Shown in pieces: positions 44,755 to 53,692 of a stretch of DNA of 64,000 bases (the first letter of the stretch is position 1; every line of letters starts with the position of its first letter). This DNA comes from Sedimenticola_A sp040506425 (GTDB lineage: Bacteria > Pseudomonadota > Gammaproteobacteria > Chromatiales > Chromatiaceae): assembly GCA_965224515.1 (NCBI GenBank), contig OZ245051.1, positions 1,302,001 through 1,366,000 of the forward strand, written 5' to 3'. The notes under the pieces are model-generated. The model searched no databases and was not told where the DNA came from. It worked only from the letters and a program-made list of their open reading frames with translations. The position numbers and the translations under genes are program-made.

Positions 44755-46128
44755 ATGAAAATCATCATTCTGGGCGCAGGCCAGGTCGGTACATCGGTAG
44801 CCAACAACCTGGCGTCAGAGGCCAATGACATCACCGTGGTGGACCAGAACTCTGAGCTGCTGCAGGCGCTTCAGGACCGCCTGGACCTGAGCACGGTGCA
44901 GGGCCATGCGGCCCAGCCCGAGGTGCTGCTGCGGGCTGGAGCCGAGGATGCCGATATGATCCTCGCCGTGACCAACAGCGACGAAACCAACATGGTCGCC
45001 TGCCAGGTTGCCTACACCCTGTTCAGAACACCGACCAAGATTGCCCGGGTGCGCGCCCAGGGCTATACCAAGTTTCCCCAGCTATTCTCCCAGGACTCCA
45101 TGCCCATCGATGTGCTGATCAGTCCGGAGCAACTGGTGACAGATTACATCATGCGCCTGGTTGAAAACCCCGGCGCTCTGCAGGTGCTGGATTTTGCAGG
45201 AGGTCGGGTGCGACTGGTTGCGGTGCGCGCCTACTATGGCGGGCCACTGGTGGGTAACAAGCTGCGTGCCCTCTATGAACATATGCCCCACATCGATGCC
45301 CGGGTGGCGGCCATCTACCGCAAGGGGCGATCGATCAAACCCGAAGGCGACACCATTATCGAGGTGGATGACGAGGTCTTTTTTGTCGCCGCCACCAAGC
45401 ATATCCGTGCCGTGATGAGCGAGCTGAGAAAGCTTGAGAAACCATCCAAGCGCCTGATGTTCGCCGGAGGCGGCAATGTGGGCAAACGACTGGCAGGTGC
45501 CCTGGAGCGCCACTACCAGGTCAAGCTGATCGAGGTGGACAAGTTGCGCGCACAGAAAGTGGCAGAGGATCTGCCCAAGACCATCGTGCTCCATGGCGAC
45601 GTGGCGGATGAAGATCTGCTGCTGGAAGAGAACATTGAAAACACCGATGTCTTCTGTGCGGTGACCAATGACGACGAGGCCAACATTCTGTCAGCCATGC
45701 TTGCAAAGAGGCTGGGTGCACGTAAGGTGATGGCCCTGATCAACCGCGCGGTCTACGTCGACATGGTGGAGAGCGGCACCATCGATATCGCCATTTCTCC
45801 CCAGCAGGCGACCATCGGCAGCCTGCTCACCCATGTGCGCAGAGGCGACGTGGTGATGGTGCATTCTCTGCGCCGGGGTGCCGCAGAAGCGATTGAGGCG
45901 GTGGCCCATGGCGATATGAATTCATCCAAGGTGGTGGGCAGATCGATCGAGGAGATAGACCTGCCCAAAGAGACCACTATCGGGGCTATTGTCCGGGGTG
46001 ACGAGGTGATCATCGCCCATCACGATACGGTCATTAACTCTGAGGACCACGTCATCCTGTTTCTGGCGGACAAGCGGCAGATACCCGAAGTGGAACGGCT
46101 GTTCCAGGTCGGTGTGACCTTTCTCTAG
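44755..46128 (+). CDS. trkA: Trk potassium uptake regulatory subunit TrkA
   Basis: Encodes 457 residues with two RCK halves, each starting with a Rossmann motif: IIILGAGQVGTSVANNLA and MFAGGGNVGKRLAGALE, and each followed by a TrkA-C domain. It binds NAD(H) and gates TrkH at the cytosolic face. It precedes trkH by 16 bp, in the common ntrX-trkA-trkH order. Confidence 0.96.
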   Translation: MKIIILGAGQVGTSVANNLASEANDITVVDQNSELLQALQDRLDLSTVQGHAAQPEVLLRAGAEDADMILAVTNSDETNMVACQVAYTLFRTPTKIARVRAQGYTKFPQLFSQDSMPIDVLISPEQLVTDYIMRLVENPGALQVLDFAGGRVRLVAVRAYYGGPLVGNKLRALYEHMPHIDARVAAIYRKGRSIKPEGDTIIEVDDEVFFVAATKHIRAVMSELRKLEKPSKRLMFAGGGNVGKRLAGALERHYQVKLIEVDKLRAQKVAEDLPKTIVLHGDVADEDLLLEENIENTDVFCAVTNDDEANILSAMLAKRLGARKVMALINRAVYVDMVESGTIDIAISPQQATIGSLLTHVRRGDVVMVHSLRRGAAEAIEAVAHGDMNSSKVVGRSIEEIDLPKETTIGAIVRGDEVIIAHHDTVINSEDHVILFLADKRQIPEVERLFQVGVTFL

Positions 46129-46144
46129 AGTGGGCAGGCCCTAA

Positions 46145-47596
46145 ATGCAATTCAGTGCCGTACAACGCATTCTCGGAGTTCTGCTGATGCTCTTCAGCAT
46201 GACCATGATCCCGCCCGTGGTGGTATCTATCTGGTATGGCGACGGGGCGGCGTCGGCCTTCATGATCGCCTTTATCCTGCTGTTCATGATCGGCGCTGTC
46301 TCATGGATTCTAGTGCGGGACCAGAAGCGGGAGCTGCGCCTGAGAGATGGATTCATGGTGGTTGTGCTGTTCTGGAGCGTGCTTGGGCTTGCCGGCTCGC
46401 TCCCCTTCACCCTGGCCGAGCACCCTCATCTCTCCCTCACGGATTCGGTGTTCGAGTCAATCTCTGGGCTGACCACAACGGGGTCCACGGTGATCGTCGG
46501 CCTGGATGACCTGCCGCGATCGATTCTCTTCTACCGCCAGCAACTCCAGTGGCTCGGCGGTATGGGTATCATCGTACTGGCCGTGGCGGTACTGCCCATG
46601 CTGGGCATTGGTGGCATGCAGCTCTACCGGGCGGAGACCCCAGGGCCCATGAAGGATACCAAGCTGACCCCGCGAATCACCGAGACCGCCAAGGCGCTCT
46701 GGTTCATCTATCTCGGGCTGACCGTTACCTGTGCCCTGGCTTACTGGGCTGCCGGCATGAGCCTGTTCGACGCCATCGGCCACTCGTTTTCCACCATCGC
46801 TATCGGCGGTTTTTCCACCCACGATGCCAGCATGGGCTATTTCGACAGCACCCTGATCGAGATGATCGCTGTGGTCTTTCTGCTCATATCCGGCGCCAAC
46901 TTCGCGCTCCACTTCGTTGCCTTCAGACGCCGTTCTCTCGGCACCTACCTGCTGGACAGCGAGTTTCGCTTCTACCTGACCATTCTGGTCCTGGTATCTA
47001 TCGTAGCCAGTATCAGTCTTTACACCATGGGAGCCTACAACAACTGGAGCGAGGCGATAACCAAGGGGATTTTTCAGGCGGTCTCCATCGGTACCACAGC
47101 AGGGTTCACCACCGCCGATTACTCCCTCTGGCCGGGTTTTATCGCCATCGTGCTGTTGTTCTCCAGCTTTATCGGCGGTTGTGCCGGTTCAACCGGCGGT
47201 GGTATCAAGGTGATCCGTTTTCTGCTGTTGATCAAACAGGGTCTGCGGGAGATCACCCGCCTGATCCATCCCTCGGCCCAGATTCCGATCAGGATCGGTG
47301 AGAAGACAGTCACCCCCCGGGTGGTGGAGGCAGTGTGGGGTTTCTTCGCTCTCTACGTGGCGAGTTTCACCTTCATGTATCTCGGTCTGGCCCTGACCGG
47401 CCTGGATTTGATGACATCATTTTCAGCTGTGGCGGCATCCATCAACAACCTTGGGCCGGGGCTGGCCGACGTGGGTACCAACTACGCCGGCCTGAACGAC
47501 CCGGCCAAGTGGATACTCTGTTTTGCCATGCTGTTGGGGCGGTTGGAGATCTTTACCCTGCTGGTACTGCTCACCCCAGCTTACTGGCGAAAATGA
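46145..47596 (+). CDS. trkH: Trk potassium channel subunit TrkH
   Basis: Encodes 483 residues with about ten membrane helices. The selectivity-filter repeats are recognisable: SISGLTTTGSTV, STIAIGGFSTHD, VSIGTTAGFTTAD and AASINNLGPG, each with the filter glycine. STGGGIKVIR is the helix-break loop. It takes up K+ with TrkA. The start has no strong ribosome binding site, suggesting coupling to trkA. Confidence 0.96.
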   Translation: MQFSAVQRILGVLLMLFSMTMIPPVVVSIWYGDGAASAFMIAFILLFMIGAVSWILVRDQKRELRLRDGFMVVVLFWSVLGLAGSLPFTLAEHPHLSLTDSVFESISGLTTTGSTVIVGLDDLPRSILFYRQQLQWLGGMGIIVLAVAVLPMLGIGGMQLYRAETPGPMKDTKLTPRITETAKALWFIYLGLTVTCALAYWAAGMSLFDAIGHSFSTIAIGGFSTHDASMGYFDSTLIEMIAVVFLLISGANFALHFVAFRRRSLGTYLLDSEFRFYLTILVLVSIVASISLYTMGAYNNWSEAITKGIFQAVSIGTTAGFTTADYSLWPGFIAIVLLFSSFIGGCAGSTGGGIKVIRFLLLIKQGLREITRLIHPSAQIPIRIGEKTVTPRVVEAVWGFFALYVASFTFMYLGLALTGLDLMTSFSAVAASINNLGPGLADVGTNYAGLNDPAKWILCFAMLLGRLEIFTLLVLLTPAYWRK

Positions 47597-47625
47597 GCTA
47601 GTTTACGGACATTAAAACAGAGTCA

Positions 47626-47650
47626 CTGTAGGTCGGCCTTCAGGCCGATG
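47626..47650. repeat. Single GTAGGTCGGCCTTCAGGCCGA hairpin
   Basis: This is a solitary copy of the first hairpin of the 88-bp array (31764-32310), at the end of the trk operon, where it may also serve as a transcript end. Confidence 0.7.
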
Positions 47651-47679
47651 TTGGGCTTTCATACAAAGCGGTATTAGAG

Positions 47680-48597
47680 ATGTTAAGTGTGCTCGGACAG
47701 ATGGCGGCCTTGATCGCCTGCGGTGTGATCTGGCGTCTGGCACGCCCCATGGGGCTTGAGGCGGACCAGACGAGGCAGGCAGTTACCGGCCTGGTGTTTA
47801 TCCTACTGCTGCCTGCCCTGGTGCTGCTGGTGCTGTGGCGTGCGCCACTGGGTGCTTCAAGTATCTGGATCGCGGCCATAGCGGCGCTCTGCGTGCTTTC
47901 GGCCATCGCCGTGAGCAGTTTTATCTACCGGCGCTGGGGTGTCTCACGCAAGATCACCGGGACCCTGGTGCTTGCCGCGGCCTGGCCCAACGCCACCTAC
48001 CTGGGTCTCCCTGTTCTGGAACAGACCATGGGTACCTGGGCACGAAGCGTGGCCATCCACTACGACCTTTTTGCCTGTACCCCGCTGCTGCTCACGGTTG
48101 GGGTCATGCTGGCCCGTCACTACGGTGAGCAGGGTGAGGATGACGAACATCCCCTGGTTGCACTGCTCAAGGTGCCGCCGCTGTGGGCTGCGGTTGCCGG
48201 TGTGCTGCTCAACCTCTCCGGTGCACCCATACCGACATGGTTGGAGGGCTTTCTCGAAAAGATAGCGCCCTCTGTCGCCCCCCTGATGCTGATTGCGCTG
48301 GGTATGGGGCTACGTTGGGACACGCTTAAATCCAGGCAGGTGCTGCTGCTCTGGCCGGTGCTGGTGATTCAGCTGCTTGCCATGCCTCTGCTGGCCCTGG
48401 GGATCGCCACTGCCGGAGGTCTGGATGAGAAGCTGGTGGCGGCGATCACCCTGGAGTCGGCCATGCCTTCCATGGTGCTGGGGGTGGTGCTGTGTGACCG
48501 CTATAAACTTGATCCGGGGCTATACGCAGGTGCAGTGACCCTGTCGACCCTGGTCTCTCTTCTGACCCTGCCCATCTGGCTGCAGCTGCTGGTTTAG
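47680..48597 (+). CDS. AEC-family (auxin efflux carrier-like) transporter
   Basis: Encodes 305 residues with about ten hydrophobic helices. Conserved parts of the family are AAAWPNATYLGLPVLEQTMG in the first half and ITLESAMPSMVLGVVLCDRYKLDPGLYAGAVTLSTLVSL near the end. AEC proteins in bacteria carry small organic anions such as malate or malonate; the substrate here is unknown. It is likely transcribed on its own after the repeat hairpin, and is followed by the 150-bp array. Confidence 0.85.
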   Translation: MLSVLGQMAALIACGVIWRLARPMGLEADQTRQAVTGLVFILLLPALVLLVLWRAPLGASSIWIAAIAALCVLSAIAVSSFIYRRWGVSRKITGTLVLAAAWPNATYLGLPVLEQTMGTWARSVAIHYDLFACTPLLLTVGVMLARHYGEQGEDDEHPLVALLKVPPLWAAVAGVLLNLSGAPIPTWLEGFLEKIAPSVAPLMLIALGMGLRWDTLKSRQVLLLWPVLVIQLLAMPLLALGIATAGGLDEKLVAAITLESAMPSMVLGVVLCDRYKLDPGLYAGAVTLSTLVSLLTLPIWLQLLV

Positions 48598-48656
48598 CAG
48601 GGGATGGTGCAATACGCTTCGCTATTGCACCCTGCATATTTTCGAATGGGAGTGAA

Positions 48657-49604
48657 TAGGGTGGGTTAGCTCAGCGTAACCCGCCAATGGCAGGCGAAAT
48701 ACTCTTGGCAATTACATCTATACCCGTCATCCCGGCATGAAGGCATATTGGGATCAATTGATGCCTGCTCTGGATTCCGGCCTACGCCGGAATGACGAGT
48801 TATTGTAGGGTGGGTTAGCGGTAGCGTAACCCACCAATGGCAGGCGAAATACCCTTGGCAATTACATCTATACCCGTCATCCCGGCATGAAGGCATATTG
48901 GGATCAATTGATGCCTGCTCTGGATTCCGGCCTACGCCGGAATGACGAGTTATTGTAGGGTGGGTTAGCGGTAGCGTAACCCACCAATGGCAGGCGAAAT
49001 ACCCTTGGCAATTACATCTATACCCGTCATCCTGGCATGAAGGCATATTGGGATCAATTGATGCCTGCTCTGGATTCCGGCCTACGCCGGAATGACAAGT
49101 TTTTGTAGGGTGGGTTAGCGGTAGCGTAACCCACCAATGGCAGGCGAAATACTCTTGGCAATTACATCTATACCCGTCATCCCGGCATGAAGGCATATTG
49201 GGATCAATTGATGCCTGCTCTGGATTCCGGCCTGCGCCGGAATGACGAGTTATTGTAGGGTGGATTAGCTCAGCGTAACCCACCAATGGCAGGCGAAATA
49301 CTCTTGGCAATTACATCTATACCCATCACCCAGGCATGAAGGCATTTGGGGATCAATTGATGCCTGCTCTGGATTCCGGCCTACGCCGGAATGACGAGTT
49401 ATTGTAGGGTGGGTTAGCGGTAGCGTAACCCGCCAATGGCAGTCGAAATACCCTTGGCAATTACATCTATACCCGTCATCCCGACATGAAGGCATATTGG
49501 GATCAATTGATGCCTGCTCTGGATTCCGGCCTGCGCCGGAATGACGAGTTTTTGTAGGGTGGGTTAGCGGTAGCGTAACCCACCGGTCGGCATTTCTTGC
49601 GATT
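48657..49604. repeat. Tandem array of six 149-150-bp composite repeats
   Basis: Units start at 48657, 48806, 48956, 49106, 49256 and 49405, with a partial unit at 49555. Each joins two palindromic modules: TAGGGTGGGTTAGC...GTAACCCACC and CGTCAT...GGATTCCGGCCTACGCCGGAATGACG. The first also occurs alone at 11116, the second at 10480. Units are over 90% alike by eye. Flanks (48598-48656, 49605-49640) carry CAATACGCTTCGCTATTGCACCCT. Long frames through it are artefacts. No protein gene is seen from 48598 to 49705. Confidence 0.93.
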
Positions 49605-49705
49605 CAATACGCTTCGCTAATGCACCCTGCAGTTGTTTTTCATTCAGCCTTTGTTCATCTGCCCGGGCGTAACCTGTATCCACAATCACAGAAAGGAGCA
49701 GGATT

Positions 49706-50134
49706 ATGAAACGTCTTATCGCACTGGCAGTAATTTCTCTGGCCGCTGTTGCAGTGGCCCAACCCGTTTCGGCCGATGGCCGCCATGGTCATGGAAAACT
49801 CAAAGAGGTTGCCAAGCTTCAACAGAAGCAGATACGCAAGGGTGTTAAACGGGGTGACCTTACACAAAGGGAAGCTCAAAAACTGAAGAAGCAGCAAAAG
49901 CGTATTAAGAAGATGCACCGCCGCTACATGGATGATGGATGGCTGAGCAGATATGAGCGTCGGGAACTGAGGTCGGCCTATCGAAAAGCCGGTGAAAGAA
50001 TTGACCGGCTGAGAAACAATGATAATTACCGCTTCTACCGGGTACGCATCACGGGCCATGGCCGGAACAGCCCCTTTGGCGGGTCTAAAGCCGGCTACTG
50101 GTATCCCCAGGAGCAGCGTCTTGTTTTTCGTTAA
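49706..50134 (+). CDS. Small basic exported protein
   Basis: Encodes 142 residues, starting 8 bp after AAAGGAGCAGG. Signal peptide 1-23 (ending VSADG). The mature part is very basic and helical: IRKGVKRGDLTQREAQKLKKQQKRIKKMHRRYMDDGWLSRYERREL repeats a helix-turn pattern with EF-hand-like spacing (GDLTQREA, DGWLSRYE). Similar proteins are common in Gram-negative periplasms, with unknown roles. It is convergent with the receiver gene and overlaps it by 4 bp. Confidence 0.82.
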   Translation: MKRLIALAVISLAAVAVAQPVSADGRHGHGKLKEVAKLQQKQIRKGVKRGDLTQREAQKLKKQQKRIKKMHRRYMDDGWLSRYERRELRSAYRKAGERIDRLRNNDNYRFYRVRITGHGRNSPFGGSKAGYWYPQEQRLVFR

Positions 50135-50499
50135 AAAGCGGCATGGGCCAGCGCTGTCTTGAACCGTCGGTTCAGCACGCTGGCTCCAACCGGCTTGCGG
50201 ATAAATGCCACACCACATTGGTTGCTGGCAGCGGATTCTGCAGAGGGGTTGGCGCTGCTTAGCACTATTTTCAGGTGCGGCTGCAGGCGGCAGAGCTCCG
50301 CCATCAATTCTGTGCCCAGGCCGTCGGGCAGGTTGTAGTCCAGCAGGGCGAGGTCAAAATGTTTTCCAGTTGCCAGTTCAAGTGCCTGGGCGCAGCTGGC
50401 AGCAACACTTACCCGGTAGCCCATCTCCTCAAACTCGATGCAGAGCATCTGGCTGAGGGGGAGGTTGTCCTCGACAATCAGCAGGGATTTTGTCGTCAT
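50131..50499 (-). CDS. CheY-like single-domain response regulator
   Basis: Encodes 122 residues from the ATG at 50499, chosen for the GGAGAG at 8-13 bases upstream. Receiver hallmarks are LLIVEDNLPLS, LALLDYNLPDG with the phospho-Asp, and FIRKPV with the Lys. There is no output domain. It follows the ECF sigma factor gene by 15 bp, so the two are in one transcript. It may tune the sigma factor or an adjacent regulator; no anti-sigma factor gene is visible. Confidence 0.87.
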   Translation of the reverse strand: MTTKSLLIVEDNLPLSQMLCIEFEEMGYRVSVAASCAQALELATGKHFDLALLDYNLPDGLGTELMAELCRLQPHLKIVLSSANPSAESAASNQCGVAFIRKPVGASVLNRRFKTALAHAAF

Positions 50500-50514
50500 G
50501 GTAACGCTCTCCAC

Positions 50515-51051
50515 TCAGGCGGCCAGTTGCTCGCGCAGTTTCTGGCGGGCCCGGAACAGGCGGGTGCCGACACCGGCTGAAGATATTCCCAGCTGCAAGG
50601 CGATCTCTTTCTGGGAGTATCCTCCAATGACCTGCTGCACCAGGGGCTCTCTGTACTCTGCTGGCAGTTCATTCATTGCACGGCGCAGCACAAAGGCTTC
50701 GGTTGAGGTGTCGTAAGTTGCCTCTTTCGCTCCCAGTTCTTCCAGGGGAATGTCGGATTTCTGCAGCTGCTTGCGCTCGAAGCGGCGGGCATTTTCACGG
50801 CGCAGAATGGTCATCAACCAACCCTTGGCGGCTTTCTGGTCTTTCAGCCGGTGGATGGATTTCCAGGCTCTGAGCAGGGCCTCCTGCACCAGGTCTTCTG
50901 CGGTGTGCTTGTCACCGGCCAGCCAGTAGGCGTAGCGATGCATATCGGTGGAGTACTCAGCGATCAGCTGATTGAAAAAGCCTTCGTTGCTGGTGTTGGC
51001 GGATTCAGTGGCTTGGTTCCAGGTCTCCTGGTTCAGGGCAAGGCTGCTCAT
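50515..51051 (-). CDS. ECF-type RNA polymerase sigma factor
   Basis: Encodes 178 residues. Region 2 (about 25-95) contains YAYWLAGDKHTAEDLVQEALLRAWKSIHRL and GWLMTILRRENARRF; region 4 (about 115-175) contains LPAEYREPLVQQVIGGYSQKEIALQLGISSAGVGTRLFRARQKL. Helices of the region 4 HTH are clear. ECF factors usually pair with an anti-sigma; here the neighbour is a CheY-like protein. GTAACGTTAC-type palindromes lie upstream (51168-51200) and could be its promoter or operator. Confidence 0.93.
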   Translation of the reverse strand: MSSLALNQETWNQATESANTSNEGFFNQLIAEYSTDMHRYAYWLAGDKHTAEDLVQEALLRAWKSIHRLKDQKAAKGWLMTILRRENARRFERKQLQKSDIPLEELGAKEATYDTSTEAFVLRRAMNELPAEYREPLVQQVIGGYSQKEIALQLGISSAGVGTRLFRARQKLREQLAA

Positions 51052-51421
51052 TTTCTCATTCCTCTCTCGGTGAATTGTTGGTGTTGCAGAGAGATAGAGC
51101 AGGAGCCGTGCCAGTTTTTTATCTTATTGATTAATATGCAATTATTATAATTTCTGGCAAAGTTAATGTAACGTTACGTTGTAACGAAATATTACGTTTA
51201 ACGAAAGGTTAACTGGCTCTGTGCAAGGTTTGCGTGACAAGGTTACAAGGTACGTAGGTCGGCCTTTAGGCCGACATGTCGGCTTGAAAGCCGACCTACA
51301 GCGGTTGGGTGACACGCTACGTCGGCCTTTTATGCCCTGTGGCTTGAAAGCCGACCTACAGGGGATAGGCACAAGGTATTCCAGTCTCGGGGCAGCGCCG
51401 GGATCTAGCAGGCGGCACGGA
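51052..51421. other. Intergenic region with operator-like palindromes and repeats
   Basis: No gene is visible. Positions 51168-51177 hold the palindrome GTAACGTTAC, followed by GTTGTAACG and ATTACGTTTAACG, all sharing a TAACG theme, upstream of the sigma factor gene. Positions 51254-51360 hold two TAGGTCGGC hairpin elements of the dispersed family. Confidence 0.6.
51254..51360. repeat. Two TAGGTCGGC hairpin elements
   Basis: The first element (51254-51299) has GTAGGTCGGCCTTTAGGCCGAC followed by GTCGGCTTGAAAGCCGACCTAC. The second (51320-51360) is a decayed copy. They belong to the same family as the 31764-32310 array. They lie at the 3' end of the NtrC-type gene. Confidence 0.75.
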
Positions 51422-52786
51422 TCAGGGTAGGGTGAGGTTGTACTTCTTTATCTTGCGGTCCAGGGCGGGTCTGGAGATCTCCAGGATGTCGCAGGTTTTG
51501 CCCTTGTGTCCCCCGGTGTGGTTGAGGACCAGCTGGATGTGCTCGGCTTCAACCTGCTCCAGGCTTCTTTCGGCCCGGCCGTGGTCGCCTGGCGTATTGC
51601 CTGGCTGGGCCACTTCTTTGCCGGCGGGTTCAAGCTGCAACAGGTCGGGGGTGACCAGGTTGCCCCGAGCATGGACCAGTGCCTGGGTCAGGATATTCTC
51701 CATCTCCCTCACGTTGCCCGGCCAGTTGTATCCCTGAAGGATGCCGACAGCCCCGTCGGTCAGTTTCAGTGGCTGCTTGTGAATCTTGCCGGCGATCTTA
51801 CTGATCAGGGCGTCAGCCAGCAGTGGAATGTCCTCCTTGCGCTCACGCAGCGGGGGCAGGTGTATGCTTACCACCTTCAGCCGATAGGCGAGGTCTTCGC
51901 GGAAGTTGCCGGCATTTGCCTCGGCGAACAGATCCCTGTTGGTGGCGGCGATGACCCGGGCGTTGCTCCTTATCTGCTGGGTGCCGCCCACTCGTTCGAA
52001 GACATGCTCCTGCAGGGCGCGCAAAAGTTTTGCCTGTAGCGGCTGGGCCAGTTCCCCGATTTCGTCAAGAAACAGCGTGCCGTCCTGGGCCAGTTCGAAT
52101 TTACCCGGTTTTCGAGCCTCGGCCCCGGTGAAGGCGCCCTTTTCATGGCCGAAGAGTTCGCTCTCCAGGAGCGTGTCGACAATGGCAGCGCAGTTGACCG
52201 CGATGAAGGGGCCGTTCTTACCGGAATGCATGTGAATCAGGCGGGCCACCACCTCCTTGCCCGTACCGGATTCGCCGGTAATCAGTACAGTGGCATCACT
52301 GGCGGCGCTTAGTGCAATCGCCTTGCTCACCTTGAGCATGGCGTCACTGCGGCCGATAAGGTCCCGCTGTTGCAGGTTCTCCGGGGCGTCCTGCTGCAGT
52401 GCCTCCACCTGGCGCGAGAGTCGCCGGTTCTCCAGTACCCTCTCCACCACGTGCTGGAGCTCTTCGGTCTTGATCGGCTTGTGGATGAAGTCTGCGGCAC
52501 CGGCCTTGATGGCCCGGATGGCCAGTTCGAGATCGTGCTGACCGGTCATCATGATGACCGGTTGTTCGGGGTTTTCACCGCAGATCTTTGTCAGCAGGTC
52601 GATGCCGTTCCCGTCGGGAAGCTGCTGGTCCAGCAGCAGCAGATCGAAGGCGTTGTCCTCGAGTTGTACCAGGGCGTCGTTGCAGTTGCTTACCCCGCTC
52701 ACCTCGAAGCCCAGATCCTCGAAATGGAACTGGAGCATCTGGTTGAGTCCCGCGTCGTCTTCAATGATCAGCAGTCTGTATCTCAT
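51422..52786 (-). CDS. NtrC-type sigma-54 activator response regulator
   Basis: Encodes 454 residues: a receiver (1-120; LLIIEDDAGLN, LLLLDQQLPDG, FIHKPIK), a sigma-54 AAA+ domain (about 140-375) with intact Walker A GESGTGKE, ELFGHEKGAFTGAEARKPGKFE and TLFLDEIGELA, and a Fis-type C-terminal HTH (HKGKTCDILEISRPALDRKIKKYNL). All catalytic parts of a working activator are there, unlike NtrX at 43323. No kinase gene is adjacent. The targets are unknown; the SSS/phosphoesterase operon upstream is a candidate. Confidence 0.93.
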   Translation of the reverse strand: MRYRLLIIEDDAGLNQMLQFHFEDLGFEVSGVSNCNDALVQLEDNAFDLLLLDQQLPDGNGIDLLTKICGENPEQPVIMMTGQHDLELAIRAIKAGAADFIHKPIKTEELQHVVERVLENRRLSRQVEALQQDAPENLQQRDLIGRSDAMLKVSKAIALSAASDATVLITGESGTGKEVVARLIHMHSGKNGPFIAVNCAAIVDTLLESELFGHEKGAFTGAEARKPGKFELAQDGTLFLDEIGELAQPLQAKLLRALQEHVFERVGGTQQIRSNARVIAATNRDLFAEANAGNFREDLAYRLKVVSIHLPPLRERKEDIPLLADALISKIAGKIHKQPLKLTDGAVGILQGYNWPGNVREMENILTQALVHARGNLVTPDLLQLEPAGKEVAQPGNTPGDHGRAERSLEQVEAEHIQLVLNHTGGHKGKTCDILEISRPALDRKIKKYNLTLP

Positions 52787-52859
52787 GCTCGCAGATTAAC
52801 ATCACTTGCAGTTTGTTGAATATGGTGAGGGTGGTTTTGATGCGCCGTTATTACCCGCC

Positions 52860-53690
52860 TTAATCCAGGGCCAGGGGGCTGATGGCAATGGGAGTGCCCC
52901 TCAGCGCACGCTCCTGGTCGGGCAGTATATCCATGCTTGGCCAGAGTCCGCTCAGCAGCGCATCAGCGTAGCCATTGGCAAGTCCTGCATCGATCATGGC
53001 CCGGTTTGACTTCCTGTTGTCGTACTCGAGACGGTGCCAGCTCGCCCTGGTTGCGGTTGGCCCGGGCTCAATCAATAGGTACCAGCCGTCAGGCGTGCCG
53101 TCATTTGCCGGCATACCGATGACCCCCGTGTTGAGCCAGTAGCCTCTTTTCTGGGGCTGTCCGAAGGGTATGCCGCAATGGCCGCCTATGATGATGTCAG
53201 TGCCTGCATTGTCCAGTTCGACCTGTTTCTCCGGCTTTGGCGTTGAGGCAAAAACGAAGCGGTTGATGGAGCCGGGGGCACCATGAACCACCTGGAACTC
53301 CTGGTGCCCCAGCTTGAATCTTATGGCCAGGGGAAGTTCCCCCATCCAGTGGCGGCTCTCGCTGCTGACCGATGCATCTGTGTAGGGGTACCAGTTGTCG
53401 GAGAGCAGAGCGCAGGCGCTGCCCACTTCAAATCCGCATCCGCAGTCGCCGCTGCGCTGGGCCAGGGCTGTTTCGCAGTTCCCGGCCAGCACATGAATGC
53501 CCCACTCCCGGACAGCCCTGATTGTCTCCTCCGGTTGGGCGCAGTAAGCCACCAGGTCGCCGTTGCAGATCACCTGTTCCGGGGCCAGTCCAAGTCGGTC
53601 CGCCTCGCGATGCATCGCCAGGGTTGCTTCCAGGTTGCTGTAGGGCCCGCCGAACAGCAGAAGCGGGCCCTTGAGAATTCCCAGGTCCAT
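52860..53690 (-). CDS. Metallophosphoesterase-fold protein with degenerate metal motifs
   Basis: Encodes 276 residues of the calcineurin-like YfcE/DUF superfamily. GD (44-45), GNCE (70-73) and VVHG (134-137) are kept. The first motif, normally SDxHSN, is GGPYSN (14-19), losing the Asp and His ligands, and the last, normally GHTHxP, is GHCGIP (170-175), losing a His. It may be inactive or use other metals. It starts 2 bp after the transporter gene ends, so it works with it. Confidence 0.85.
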   Translation of the reverse strand: MDLGILKGPLLLFGGPYSNLEATLAMHREADRLGLAPEQVICNGDLVAYCAQPEETIRAVREWGIHVLAGNCETALAQRSGDCGCGFEVGSACALLSDNWYPYTDASVSSESRHWMGELPLAIRFKLGHQEFQVVHGAPGSINRFVFASTPKPEKQVELDNAGTDIIIGGHCGIPFGQPQKRGYWLNTGVIGMPANDGTPDGWYLLIEPGPTATRASWHRLEYDNRKSNRAMIDAGLANGYADALLSGLWPSMDILPDQERALRGTPIAISPLALD

Positions 53691-53692
53691 CC

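Noticed and set aside
48657..49604. CRISPR array or repeat protein gene
   Set aside because: The 150-bp units repeat end to end without spacers. Open frames through them lack start signals and only reflect the repeat.
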